A program made the translations under genes and the position numbers. Below the pieces are notes generated by a model, which worked only from the letters and a program-made list of their open reading frames with translations, did no database searches and had not been told where the DNA came from. From Qipengyuania sp. ABI-127-1 (lineage in GTDB: Bacteria > Pseudomonadota > Alphaproteobacteria > Sphingomonadales > Sphingomonadaceae), in assembly GCA_022953095.1 (NCBI GenBank), contig JALJCR010000004.1, positions 1 to 64,000 of the forward strand: DNA of 64,000 nt, given 5' to 3'. Positions 16,664-25,487 of the stretch are shown here, one piece after another; positions within the stretch are counted from its first letter, which is position 1; every line of letters begins with the position of its first letter.

Positions 16664-18192
16664 GCGGAAACACAGACGATACACCGCGCCGGACCGATCC
16701 GCGCACCTTTGCGGTCCGCGCGGTCTCATTGCTGTCGCAGCTCGTCATCCCGATCATGATCGGCGGCTTCGCCATTCTCGATGAAGGCGAATTCGATGAC
16801 ATGATCCTGTTCTTCCTGCCGCTGGTCCTTGCAGTGGTGGGAGCGAATATCCTGTTCGCATATCTGCGATGGAGCAGGCTGACCTATTCGGTGGGCGAAG
16901 CGGATATAAGGGTCGACAGCGGCGTATTGTCGCGCGCCGCCCGTTCGGTTCCTTACGAGCGTATCCAGGATGTCAGCCTCGAGCAGAAACTGGTCCCACG
17001 CCTGTTCGGTCTGGTCGAGGTCAAGTTTGAGACTGGCGCGGGCGGCGGAGACGATCTCGCGCTGGCCTATCTTCCGGAAAGCGAGGGCGAGCGTCTGCGC
17101 GAACTGGTGCGCACCCGCCGCGAAGGTGCCGTGCTGGAGCAATCCGATGACGAGGTGCCCGCTTCGACTGAAGAGAGCCGGTTGCTCTTCGCCATGTCGC
17201 CCCGGCGCGTCGTCACCTTCGGCCTGTTCGAGTTCTCGCTTGCGGTCGTGGCCGTCGTCGGCGGCTTCGCAAGTCAGATCGACTTCCTGCTGCCGTTCGA
17301 AATCTGGGACTGGAGAGCCTGGCGCGAACAGTTGGCCGGTCCGGGACAATGGCTGGCAGGACTCGGTTTTCTTGCGCAGGTCATCGGCGGTCTGTTCGCG
17401 GTCGGCTCGCTCCTGCTCGTCGGCGTGGTGACGGGCGTGATCCGGACTGTGATGCGCGAATGGGATTTCCGGCTTGAACGGACCGACAAGGGGCTGCGGC
17501 GGCGACGCGGACTGGTGACGCGGACCGATCTCGTCATGCCGGTGCACCGCGTGCAGGCGCTGCGGGTACGGACGGGATTCGTCCGCCGCCTGTTCGGCTG
17601 GCATGCGCTGAAGCTTGTGAGCCTTGCGGGTGACAGCGGCTCGGCCAATCACGAGGCGGTGCCCTTCGCGCAGATGCAGGAAATCGCACCGGTGGTCGCG
17701 GAGACCGGCTTTTCGCTGCCTGGCCACACTCTCGATTGGCACCGCGCAATGCCGACTTATCGGATCGACAATTTCCTAGTCGGTTTCGCCATCACACTCG
17801 TGACTTCTGCCGTCGTGCTTGCTTTGGGCCGATTCGACGTTGCGCTGCTGCTTGTGTTCATAGGTGGTGGCTGGATGGCGCTTCAGGAATACCTTGCCTG
17901 GCGCTGGGGCCGCCATGCGATCGATGCCGGGCAGCTTTACACACGCCGCGGCTGGTTCGCGCCGGATGTCGCCATCGCCTCGCGCGGCAAGCTCCAATCG
18001 GTCGAGATTGTCCGTAATCCGCTGGCGCGAATGCGCGGCTATGCCGACCTGCGGTTTGGTCTGGCAGGCGGACGCTTGCGCATTCGCGGGCTTCCGCTCG
18101 TGGAAGCCCGCCAGATACGCGATGCCGTGCTCGACAGTATGACCGAGCAGGATTTTTCCGAGATCGTCGAGGGCCAGACCGTGCGCGCCTAG
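16660..18192 (+). CDS. PH-domain membrane protein, YdbT-like
   Basis: A 510-residue membrane protein with three membrane-flanked bPH_2 (DUF304) modules, at about 65-145, 270-350 and 410-500. Typical motifs are SVPYERIQDVSLEQKLVPRL, VMPVHRVQALRVRTGFVRRL and the related third copy near GKLQSVEIVRNPLARM. Paired helices precede each module. The GTG start overlaps the YdbS-like stop, so the pair is translationally coupled. It converges on the GNAT gene, sharing CTAG at the two stop codons. Confidence 0.82.
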   Translation: MSGNTDDTPRRTDPRTFAVRAVSLLSQLVIPIMIGGFAILDEGEFDDMILFFLPLVLAVVGANILFAYLRWSRLTYSVGEADIRVDSGVLSRAARSVPYERIQDVSLEQKLVPRLFGLVEVKFETGAGGGDDLALAYLPESEGERLRELVRTRREGAVLEQSDDEVPASTEESRLLFAMSPRRVVTFGLFEFSLAVVAVVGGFASQIDFLLPFEIWDWRAWREQLAGPGQWLAGLGFLAQVIGGLFAVGSLLLVGVVTGVIRTVMREWDFRLERTDKGLRRRRGLVTRTDLVMPVHRVQALRVRTGFVRRLFGWHALKLVSLAGDSGSANHEAVPFAQMQEIAPVVAETGFSLPGHTLDWHRAMPTYRIDNFLVGFAITLVTSAVVLALGRFDVALLLVFIGGGWMALQEYLAWRWGRHAIDAGQLYTRRGWFAPDVAIASRGKLQSVEIVRNPLARMRGYADLRFGLAGGRLRIRGLPLVEARQIRDAVLDSMTEQDFSEIVEGQTVRA

Positions 18193-18199
18193 GCGCGCA
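18182..18199. repeat. Perfect 18-bp palindrome at a convergent stop/stop overlap
   Basis: TGCGCGCCTAGGCGCGCA is its own complement. Its central CTAG supplies TAG to both the plus-strand gene (18190-18192) and the minus-strand gene (18189-18191). Both proteins consequently end in Arg-Ala. Confidence 0.7.
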
Positions 18200-18485
18200 G
18201 ATCCGCCCATTCAGGATGGCGCTCGAACTGCGCGGCTACATAGGAGCAGCTCGGGATAATGGTGAACCCTTCCCGGCGGGCATCCTCGATCAGGGCGTCC
18301 ACCAGCCGGGCGGCGATTCCATGGCCGCGCATATGCGATGGCACGATCGTATGCTGCGCGTCCCGCGCCCCATCGCGCAAGGTCCAGGTCAGCTTCCCAG
18401 CCTCTGTACCGCTTGCGCCGGTCGCGAGATAGGCTCCGCTACCCGCAGAGTTTTGCCTTTCGATTTCGATCCGCTCCACTTTCAT
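18189..18485 (-). CDS. GNAT-type N-acetyltransferase domain protein, YidJ/YjdJ-like
   Basis: A 98-residue single-domain protein. The acetyl-CoA loop region is HTIVPSHMRGHGIAARLVDA near residues 45-64. The ending SYVAAQFERHPEWADL is characteristic of small YidJ/YjdJ-type GNAT proteins, which have a reduced acetyltransferase fold. The substrate is unknown. ATG at 18485 is preceded by GAAAGG; longer readings reach into the promoter of the divergent threonine aldolase gene. Confidence 0.8.
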   Translation of the reverse strand: MKVERIEIERQNSAGSGAYLATGASGTEAGKLTWTLRDGARDAQHTIVPSHMRGHGIAARLVDALIEDARREGFTIIPSCSYVAAQFERHPEWADLRA

Positions 18486-18540
18486 CCTTTCGAACTTTCC
18501 CTTCTGTGCAAGCAATGCTCCGGCAGTTAAGGGCGTTCCG

Positions 18541-19536
18541 ATGCAATTCCTGTCCGACAATGCCGCTGCGGTCCACCCAAGTGTGTGGGAAGCCCTCAAA
18601 GCCGCGGATTCGCCCGATTCGCCTTATGATGACGATGCGCTGAGCGCCGCGCTCGACGAGCGTTTTGCACAGGTGTTCGGCAAGCCCTGTACCGTGCTGT
18701 GGGCGGCGACGGGGACGGCGGCGAATTGCCTGGCGCTGGCGACGATGGTCCAGCCGCATGGCGCGGTCGTGTGTCACGAAGAAGCGCATATCGAAGTCGA
18801 CGAGGGCGGTGCGCCGGGCTTCTTCCTTCACGGCGCCAAGCTGATACTGTGCGAGGGGGCCGGGGCCAAGCTTTCCCCTCGGGCGATCCGCGATGCGATC
18901 GATCCGATCCGCAACGATGTGCATCAAGTCCAGCCCCATGCCATTTCGATCACCCAGGCGAGCGAGTACGGTTGCAGCTACCGGCCGGCAGAAGTGGAGG
19001 CGATTGCTGCGCTGACAACCGAACGCGGGCTGGGCCTGCATATGGACGGCGCGCGGTTCGCGAATGCAGTCGCTTTCCTCGATTGCGCGCCTGCCGCTGC
19101 GGCGGGGCCGGTCGACGCGCTCAGCTTCGGGTTCATCAAGAATGGCGGGCTCGGGGCGGAAGCGATCGTCTTTTTCGAGCAGAACCTGGCGGATGTCGCA
19201 CGGTATCGGCGCAAACGCGCCGGGCATCTTCAGTCGAAGGGGCGCTTTCTGGCGGCGCAGCTACACGCAATGCTCGAAGGCGACGTCTGGCTGCACAATG
19301 CGCGTCACGCCAATGCCGCCGCGCAGGAGATCGCGCAGGCCTGTGACGGACGCCTGATGCATCCGGTGGAGGCCAATGAACTCTTCATGCGCTGCACGCT
19401 CGCAGAGCGGGACGCGCTGCGTGAGCGGGGCTTTGGCTTTTATGACTGGGGTGAAGGCGCCGCGCGCTTCGTCACCGCTTGGAACACGCGTGACGAGGAT
19501 GCGCTATCGCTCGCCAAGGCGATAGCGAGCTTATGA
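18541..19536 (+). CDS. ltaE: Low-specificity L-threonine aldolase family protein
   Basis: A 331-residue PLP enzyme of fold type I that cleaves threonine or allo-threonine to glycine and acetaldehyde. Key blocks are NAAAVHPSVWEALKAAD at the N-terminus, HEEAHIEVDEGGAPGF near residue 80, MDGARFANA near residue 168 (Asp contacting the PLP nitrogen) and SFGFIKNGGLGAEA near residue 200, with the Schiff-base Lys. The stop overlaps the next start (ATGA). Related beta-eliminating lyases cannot be fully excluded. Confidence 0.87.
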   Translation: MQFLSDNAAAVHPSVWEALKAADSPDSPYDDDALSAALDERFAQVFGKPCTVLWAATGTAANCLALATMVQPHGAVVCHEEAHIEVDEGGAPGFFLHGAKLILCEGAGAKLSPRAIRDAIDPIRNDVHQVQPHAISITQASEYGCSYRPAEVEAIAALTTERGLGLHMDGARFANAVAFLDCAPAAAAGPVDALSFGFIKNGGLGAEAIVFFEQNLADVARYRRKRAGHLQSKGRFLAAQLHAMLEGDVWLHNARHANAAAQEIAQACDGRLMHPVEANELFMRCTLAERDALRERGFGFYDWGEGAARFVTAWNTRDEDALSLAKAIASL

Positions 19537-20477
19537 ATCCGCCGGCCGAGGCAGAAAGCCTCTTCACCCCGCGCAATTTCGCAGCCTTTCTGCTGGTCAG
19601 CCTGATCTGGGGCGGAACCTGGCTGGTCATCCGCGATCAGATAGCGAGTGTTCCGGCGAGCTGGTCGATCTCCTATCGTTTTCTCGTGGCTTCTTTCGGG
19701 ATGTTCGCACTTGCCGCGATGCGGCGGGAACCGCTGCGCCTAGCGCCTGGCGGGCTGCGCTGGGCGGTCATGCTCGGCCTGTTCCAGTTCACGCTCAATT
19801 TCGGCTTCGTCTACAATGCGGAAAGCTACATTACCTCCGGCCTCGTCGCGGTGATGTTCGCCCTATTGGTCGTGCCCAATGCAGTGCTGGGGCGCATTCT
19901 GCTCGGCCAGAGGATTACCGGCGCTTTCGTGCTCGGATCGGCGATCGCGGCGCTTGGCGTCGCTTTACTGTTCGCGCATGAATGGCGCTCATCCCCCGCC
20001 ACGCTCGAAGAGGTCCTGCTGGGCGCGGGATTGACTGTCGGCGGAATTCTCTCGGCGAGCATCGCCAACATCACGCAGGCGATGGACGGCGCGAAGAAGC
20101 AACCCTTCCTGGCGCTGCTCGCGTGGTCGATGGCAATCGGCGTGGCAATCAACACCGTCTATGCCTTCGCGATGGACGGCCCACCGCAATTCGACATGCG
20201 ACCCTCCTATTCGCTCGGCATTCTCTATCTCGGGCTGGCCGGTTCGGTCGTCACCTTCCCGCTCTATTACGGCCTCGTGCGCAAGGTCGGGGCGGGACAG
20301 GCCGCCTACAGTTCGGTGATCGTTCCGATCGTGGCGATGGTGCTCTCCACCCTGTTCGAGGGGTTTCAGTGGGGCGCGCTACCGGCTGCCGGGGCGATCA
20401 TCACCCTGATCGGCATGGTCGTCGCGATGCGCGGACGTGCCAGCGCCCCGCCAAGACGCGCTACGCCCGAACCGTAA
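19533..20477 (+). CDS. EamA/DMT family transporter
   Basis: A 314-residue membrane protein with ten predicted helices in two EamA repeats. The first repeat carries LIWGGTWLVIRDQIASVPASW, split here as LIWGGTWLVIRDQ and the following residues. The second ends LAGSVVTFPLYYGLVRKVG...AAYSSVIVPIVAMVLS. Members export amino acids or metabolites; the substrate cannot be told from sequence. It is coupled to threonine aldolase by overlap, so an amino-acid-related substrate is a reasonable guess. Its end overlaps the convergent gene by 17 bp. Confidence 0.85.
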   Translation: MNPPAEAESLFTPRNFAAFLLVSLIWGGTWLVIRDQIASVPASWSISYRFLVASFGMFALAAMRREPLRLAPGGLRWAVMLGLFQFTLNFGFVYNAESYITSGLVAVMFALLVVPNAVLGRILLGQRITGAFVLGSAIAALGVALLFAHEWRSSPATLEEVLLGAGLTVGGILSASIANITQAMDGAKKQPFLALLAWSMAIGVAINTVYAFAMDGPPQFDMRPSYSLGILYLGLAGSVVTFPLYYGLVRKVGAGQAAYSSVIVPIVAMVLSTLFEGFQWGALPAAGAIITLIGMVVAMRGRASAPPRRATPEP

Positions 20478-21246
20478 GCGCGGCCAGCCCCTCGCGAAAT
20501 GTAGGATATCTCGGCTCCCAGCCGAGGACGCGCTTCGCCTTGCCATTCGCGACCCGGCGATTCTCCGCGTAAAAGCCGCGCGCCATGGGCGACAGTTTCG
20601 CCTCTTCGATGGTCTGGAGCGGGGGAGGGGTGACGCTCAGCAACCGACAGGCCTCCTCGATTACGGCATTCTGGCTGGTCGGGAGATCGTCGGCGAGGTT
20701 GTAGGCGCCTGGCAGCGCATCGCTCTCGATCGCTGCAACGACGCCGGACACTATATCGTCGACATGCACGCGGCTGAAGACCTGGCCGGGCAGGTCGATC
20801 CGATGGGCGTTCCCGCCTTGCACCCGGTCGAGCGCGCTGCGACCTGGGCCATAAATGCCGGGAAGGCGGAACACCCGTGCCCCTGCTTCGAGCCAGCGCG
20901 CATCGCAATCCGCACGCGCAGTGCGCCGCCCGCCACCGGTAGGCGATGCCTCGTCGACCCACGCCCCCTGTGCGTCGCCATAGACGCCGGTCGAGGACAG
21001 ATAAGCGAGCCATTTGTCCGTCACCGCATTGCCATAGCGGTCGAGTACGGGGTCGCTCCCATCGGAAGGCGGGACCGAACTCAGCACGTGGCTTGCCCGC
21101 GACACCGCCGCGACCACCGATTCACTGTCCGAGAAATCGATGTTTCCCGCGCTTCCCGTGGCATCGACATGCCAGCCGCGGGCGCGCATCTCTTGCGCAA
21201 AACGTCCCGCCGTGTAGCCGAGACCGAAGATGAACAATCGGGCCAT
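20461..21246 (-). CDS. NAD(P)-binding SDR/epimerase-like protein (YeeZ-like)
   Basis: A 261-residue Rossmann protein starting MARLFIFGLGYTAGRFA, a GxGYxA nucleotide site. It contains YLSSTGVYGD near residue 82, FRLPGIYGPGRSALD near residue 125 and VHVDDIV near residue 160, as in atypical extended SDRs such as YeeZ. The catalytic context resembles nucleoside-sugar epimerases, but the substrate is unknown. The 3' end overlaps the transporter gene. Confidence 0.75.
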   Translation of the reverse strand: MARLFIFGLGYTAGRFAQEMRARGWHVDATGSAGNIDFSDSESVVAAVSRASHVLSSVPPSDGSDPVLDRYGNAVTDKWLAYLSSTGVYGDAQGAWVDEASPTGGGRRTARADCDARWLEAGARVFRLPGIYGPGRSALDRVQGGNAHRIDLPGQVFSRVHVDDIVSGVVAAIESDALPGAYNLADDLPTSQNAVIEEACRLLSVTPPPLQTIEEAKLSPMARGFYAENRRVANGKAKRVLGWEPRYPTFREGLAALTVRA

Positions 21247-21288
21247 CGGAGCGTATTAGCCGGTGATCCCGCAATTGACAGGAAAAGC

Positions 21289-23946
21289 ATGGATATCGCG
21301 CGCACCCCCTCCAATCCCGACGGAAATCCGGAAATGGCCGACGCTGCCGTCAACCCCAAGGATCCGCCCGAAATCCGGCGCGAGGATTATCGGCCCTTTC
21401 CCTGGATCGTGTCGGAGACGCGGCTCGACTTCGACCTCGGCATCGACTGCACCCGGGTTCGTTCCACCCTCACGATCGCGCGCAATGCCAAGGCCAACCG
21501 TTCGGCGACCATCCGGCTCAATGGCGACGGGATCGAGGCAACCAGCGTCACCGTCGATGGCGAACCGACGCAAAGTTGGGTGATGGATGGGGATGATCTC
21601 ATCTTGACACTTCCGGGGGACGCCCACGAGATTGGTATCGAAACCGAAATCGACCCGAGCGCCAACTCGCAGCTCATGGGGCTCTATGCGTCGGGCGGCA
21701 TGTTGTGCACGCAGTGCGAGGCCGAGGGCTTTCGCCGGATCACCTTCTTTCCCGATCGGCCCGACGTGTTGAGCACTTACAGCGTGCGGATGAGCGGCTC
21801 CAAGGCCCGGTTTCCGGTGCTGCTGTGTAACGGGAACCGGGTGGCGACCGGCGAGGAGGGTGATACCCATTGGGCCGAGTGGCACGATCCCTGGCCCAAG
21901 CCGTCCTATCTCTTCGCACTGGTGGCGGGCGATCTCGTCGCGCGCAGCGACAGCTTCACCACGATGGGCTGCCGCGAGGTAGAGTTGAATGTCTGGGTGC
22001 GCGAAGGCGACCTCGAGCGCACCGAACACGCCATGGAAAGTCTCAAACGCTCGATGAAGTGGGACGAGGAGATGTTCGGGCGCGAATACGATCTCGACCT
22101 GTTCAACATCGTCGCCGTGAGCGACTTCAACATGGGGGCGATGGAGAACAAGGGCCTCAATATCTTCAACACCAAATACGTCCTCGCCGACCCCGAAACC
22201 GCCACCGATGGCGATTATGACGGGGTCGAAGGCGTTATCGGCCATGAATACTTTCACAATTGGTCGGGCAATCGCATTACCTGCCGGGACTGGTTCCAGC
22301 TCAGCCTGAAAGAAGGCTTCACCGTGCTGCGCGACCAGTTGTTCAGCGCCGATATGGGGAGCGAGCCGGTCAAGCGGATCGAGGACGTGCGGATTCTGCG
22401 CGGGGTGCAATTTCCGGAAGATTCGGGGCCGCTGGCACATCCGATCCGGCCCGACTCCTACCGCGAGATCAGCAATTTCTACACCGCGACCGTTTATAAC
22501 AAGGGCGCCGAGGTGATCCGCATGATGCGCACCATGGCCGGCGAGGAGCGCTTCCGCAAAGGGACCGATCTCTACTTCGACCGCTACGATGGAGAGGCGG
22601 CGACTTGCGAGGACTTCGTCAGTTCGATCGAGGACGGCACGGCACTGGACCTCACTCGGTTCCGCCGCTGGTATTCGCAGGCCGGAACGCCCAGGGTCGG
22701 TGTGACGCTGGAGCACGAGGGCGAAACGGCCAGGCTCACGCTGACGCAGACCGTTCCCGCCACCCCCGGCCAGAGCGAAAAGCAGCCCATGCCCATCCCG
22801 CTCAAGCTCGCTCTGTTCGATCGTGCGAGCGGCACCCATAGGGGGGAAGAGCTTGTGATTCTCGACGAGGATCGCGCCGAGGTGACTTTCGATGGCTTTA
22901 CCGAAAAGCCGATCCTGTCGATCAACCGGACGTTCTCGGCGCCGGTGACGATCGAGCGGGACGTATCGCGCGAAGAGCTGGTTTTTCTTGCGGAAAAGGA
23001 TGACGATCCCTTCGCCCGTTACGAGGCGATGCAGGAACTAATGACCGGGCATCTCGTCGCGGATGTGACGGACGACCTTGATGACGATGCGCGCGAGGCG
23101 GCGTGCGAGGATATCGCGCGCGCCATGCGGTCGGTATTGGAGGACGATCAGCTCGACGATCTGATGCGCGGCGAGCTCTTGATTATGCCGGGTGCGACAT
23201 ATGTCGCCGAACAGATGCTGGTGGCGGACCCGGGGCGCATTCATGCCCGGCGCGAGGCGCTCAAAGCCGATCTCGGAACGCGGCTGGAGGGTCCTTTGCA
23301 GGAATTATACGCCCGCACGGAAAACACGCCGTTCTCGCTCGATGCCGGGGCAAAGGGAGCGCGCAAGGTCAAGACCCTGGCGCTCGCCTATATCGCCGCC
23401 AGCGATCCCGCCAAGGCGGTCGAGCTGGCAGCCCACCAATACGATCGTGCGGACAACATGACCGACCGGCAGGGCGCATTGATGGTGCTGGCCGGGCTCG
23501 ATAGCGCCGAGCGTACCGGCAAATTGCTCGATTTTTACAATCGCTACCAGAATAATGCGCTGGTGATCGACAAATGGTTCGCGATACAGGCAGGCTCGTT
23601 GCATCCCCGGGCGATCGAGCATGTGAAGGCACTGCGCGACCATCCCGATTTCACGCTGAAGAATCCGAATCGCGTGCGCTCGCTCTATATGGCCTTCGCC
23701 GCCAATCCTGCCGCCTTCCATGCCGAGGACGGGGAGGGCTACGCGATGATCGCCGATCTCATTCTCGAACTCGACCCGATCAATGCGCAGACGGCTGCTC
23801 GCTTCGTCCCGCCGCTGGGACGCTGGCGGCGGATCGAGGAAAAACGCGCGATACTGATGCGCGAGGCGCTCGAACGGATCGCCACCGCGCCCAAGCTGTC
23901 GCGCGACACGTTCGAACAGGTCGCCCGTTCTCTCGGGCGGGGCTGA
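21289..23946 (+). CDS. pepN: Aminopeptidase N
   Basis: An 885-residue M1 zinc metallopeptidase that removes N-terminal residues from peptides. The substrate-binding GAMEN is near residue 283. The zinc motif HEYFH spans residues 319-323, with the third ligand E342 in LKEGF. The rest matches bacterial PepN of about 870-890 residues, with C-terminal helical repeats. ATG at 21289 follows AGGAAAAGC. A second in-frame ATG at 21334 (MADAAVN) is possible. The frame open from 20437 upstream is a shadow of the opposite strand. Confidence 0.95.
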   Translation: MDIARTPSNPDGNPEMADAAVNPKDPPEIRREDYRPFPWIVSETRLDFDLGIDCTRVRSTLTIARNAKANRSATIRLNGDGIEATSVTVDGEPTQSWVMDGDDLILTLPGDAHEIGIETEIDPSANSQLMGLYASGGMLCTQCEAEGFRRITFFPDRPDVLSTYSVRMSGSKARFPVLLCNGNRVATGEEGDTHWAEWHDPWPKPSYLFALVAGDLVARSDSFTTMGCREVELNVWVREGDLERTEHAMESLKRSMKWDEEMFGREYDLDLFNIVAVSDFNMGAMENKGLNIFNTKYVLADPETATDGDYDGVEGVIGHEYFHNWSGNRITCRDWFQLSLKEGFTVLRDQLFSADMGSEPVKRIEDVRILRGVQFPEDSGPLAHPIRPDSYREISNFYTATVYNKGAEVIRMMRTMAGEERFRKGTDLYFDRYDGEAATCEDFVSSIEDGTALDLTRFRRWYSQAGTPRVGVTLEHEGETARLTLTQTVPATPGQSEKQPMPIPLKLALFDRASGTHRGEELVILDEDRAEVTFDGFTEKPILSINRTFSAPVTIERDVSREELVFLAEKDDDPFARYEAMQELMTGHLVADVTDDLDDDAREAACEDIARAMRSVLEDDQLDDLMRGELLIMPGATYVAEQMLVADPGRIHARREALKADLGTRLEGPLQELYARTENTPFSLDAGAKGARKVKTLALAYIAASDPAKAVELAAHQYDRADNMTDRQGALMVLAGLDSAERTGKLLDFYNRYQNNALVIDKWFAIQAGSLHPRAIEHVKALRDHPDFTLKNPNRVRSLYMAFAANPAAFHAEDGEGYAMIADLILELDPINAQTAARFVPPLGRWRRIEEKRAILMREALERIATAPKLSRDTFEQVARSLGRG

Positions 23947-24609
23947 ATGGCGGAGATACTGAAAGCAGGCCTGCTGCAGGCGATCCCGCACGGGTTCTCG
24001 ACCGCTGTCGGGCTCGATGTCGGCGAGATTCTTCCGGGCGCGCCGCTGGTGCGGCTCAAACAGGTGCATTCCAATAGAGTGCATCGCGCAGCCGAATCAT
24101 GGCCGGATCGGCCAGAAGGCGATGCCTTGTGCACGGATCGGCCCGGCCTTGTGCTCGGCATTGTCACCGCCGACTGCGCGCCGGTGCTGTTCGCCGATCC
24201 CGAGGCAGGGGTTGTGGGCGCGGCGCATGCCGGCTGGCGCGGGGCGCGATCGGGCGTTCTGGAGAATACGGTCGAGGCGATGATCTCGCTTGGTGCGCGC
24301 CGTGCCCTGATCCGCGCGGCGATCGGTCCGACTATCGCGCAGGCAAGTTACGAGGTCGATCGCCAATTCCGCGAACAATTCAGGGCCGGGGACGAACAGT
24401 TCTTCGCAGTCGGCCGCCCAGGCCGCTACCAGTTCGATCTGCCTGCCTATGTAGCGCACCGCTTGCAGGCTGCGGGTGTCCTCAGGATAGAGGACCTCGC
24501 CGAGGACACCTATACGCAGCCCGACCGATTCTTCTCGTTCCGCCGCGCTACCCATCGCGCGGAAGCGGACGAGGGGCGGCAGCTCAGCGTCATTGCTGTG
24601 CCCGCCTGA
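23947..24609 (+). CDS. YfiH/LACC1-family purine nucleoside phosphorylase-like protein, shortened N-terminus
   Basis: A 220-residue protein of the PF02578 family, once called polyphenol oxidase and now known as purine nucleoside phosphorylase/adenosine deaminase-type enzymes. Zinc ligands are present: H41 in KQVHSNRV, C77 in TADCAPVLF and H94 in AAHAGWRG. Relative to usual members of about 250 residues, the RRGGVS...LN...N-R segment after PHGF is missing, so PHGFSTAVGL runs quickly into QVHS. The ATG directly follows the pepN stop codon. Confidence 0.85.
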   Translation: MAEILKAGLLQAIPHGFSTAVGLDVGEILPGAPLVRLKQVHSNRVHRAAESWPDRPEGDALCTDRPGLVLGIVTADCAPVLFADPEAGVVGAAHAGWRGARSGVLENTVEAMISLGARRALIRAAIGPTIAQASYEVDRQFREQFRAGDEQFFAVGRPGRYQFDLPAYVAHRLQAAGVLRIEDLAEDTYTQPDRFFSFRRATHRAEADEGRQLSVIAVPA

Positions 24610-24696
24610 GTCTCCGCCACGCAATGCGCATGGGCCGACAGGCACTCCTGCATAGGGGCGCCAATTCCCGGGCTCTTGCATGCCAGTGCACAATGC

Positions 24697-24718
24697 TTGC
24701 CAAAATGGCGGTTGGCAA
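24697..24718. promoter_or_regulatory. Inverted repeat upstream of petA
   Basis: TTGCCAA (24697-24703) and TTGGCAA (24712-24718) are perfect 7-bp arms with an 8-nt spacer, in the 282-bp gap before petA. It may be an operator or a weak terminator of the preceding gene. No T-run follows. Confidence 0.3.
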
Positions 24719-24891
24719 CCTGTCGCATAGCGGCTAGAGGCGCCTCCAAACCGGGCACGTTGGGGGCTTTCGCGCGCGTATTATTCTGTCGGGCGCTCCG
24801 GCCTTTATCGCTGACCGGGATGGATTCGCACATCGCGTCGAACCCCGAGAGGGCGGAGGCGCACTACCAAAGCAGGCAAGGCAAAGCGCTG

Positions 24892-25464
24892 ATGGCAGAC
24901 ACGGCTGCAACCGCAACACACGAAACGGCAGGCGAGACTCAAGATGGTATCCGCCGCCGCGATTTTCTAGACATCGCTGCGGTCAGTGCCGCCGGTATCG
25001 GTGGTCTGGCAGTGGTCTATCCGCTGGTCAGTCAAATGGCGCCTTCGAAGGACGTTCTGGCTGCCAGCACGACCGAGGTCGACGTCTCGGCGGTCGAGCC
25101 GGGGCAGGCGATCAAGGCGGTGTTCCGCAAGCAGCCCCTGTTCATCCGTCGTTTGACCGCGCAGGAAATCGCCGAAGCCAATGCGCGCCCGGTTTCGTCG
25201 CTGCGCGATCCCGAAACACTGGCCGACCGTACCAAGGAAGGCCGCGAGGACATGCTGGTCACCATGGGGGTCTGCACCCACCTGGGCTGTGTGCCGCTGG
25301 GCGCGGCCGAAGGCGAGGTGAAGGGCGAGTTCGGCGGTTATTTCTGCCCTTGCCACGGTTCGCATTACGACACCGCCGGTCGCATCATCAAAGGTCCGGC
25401 GCCGACCAATCTCGAAGTGCCGGAATACGAGTTCACCTCGGACACCGTCATCCAGGTCGGCTGA
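24892..25464 (+). CDS. petA: Ubiquinol-cytochrome c reductase Rieske iron-sulfur subunit
   Basis: A 190-residue subunit of the bc1 complex. [18 protein letters not shown] at about 21-38 is a Tat-type signal anchor. The [2Fe-2S] cluster is held by C128 and H130 in CTHLGC and by C152 and H155 in [10 protein letters not shown]133 and C154 form the usual disulfide. The start is uncertain. MADTAAT at 24892 gives the normal family length; an in-frame ATG at 24820 would add 24 residues. First gene of petABC. Confidence 0.94.
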   Translation: MADTAATATHETAGETQDGIRRRDFLDIAAVSAAGIGGLAVVYPLVSQMAPSKDVLAASTTEVDVSAVEPGQAIKAVFRKQPLFIRRLTAQEIAEANARPVSSLRDPETLADRTKEGREDMLVTMGVCTHLGCVPLGAAEGEVKGEFGGYFCPCHGSHYDTAGRIIKGPAPTNLEVPEYEFTSDTVIQVG

Positions 25465-25487
25465 GCTTAGAGAGAAGAGACGAAACG

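Noticed and set aside
21256-22839. Minus-strand frame of 527 codons opposite pepN
   Set aside because: pepN is certain (GAMEN, HEYFH and E342); the antisense frame has no known motif.
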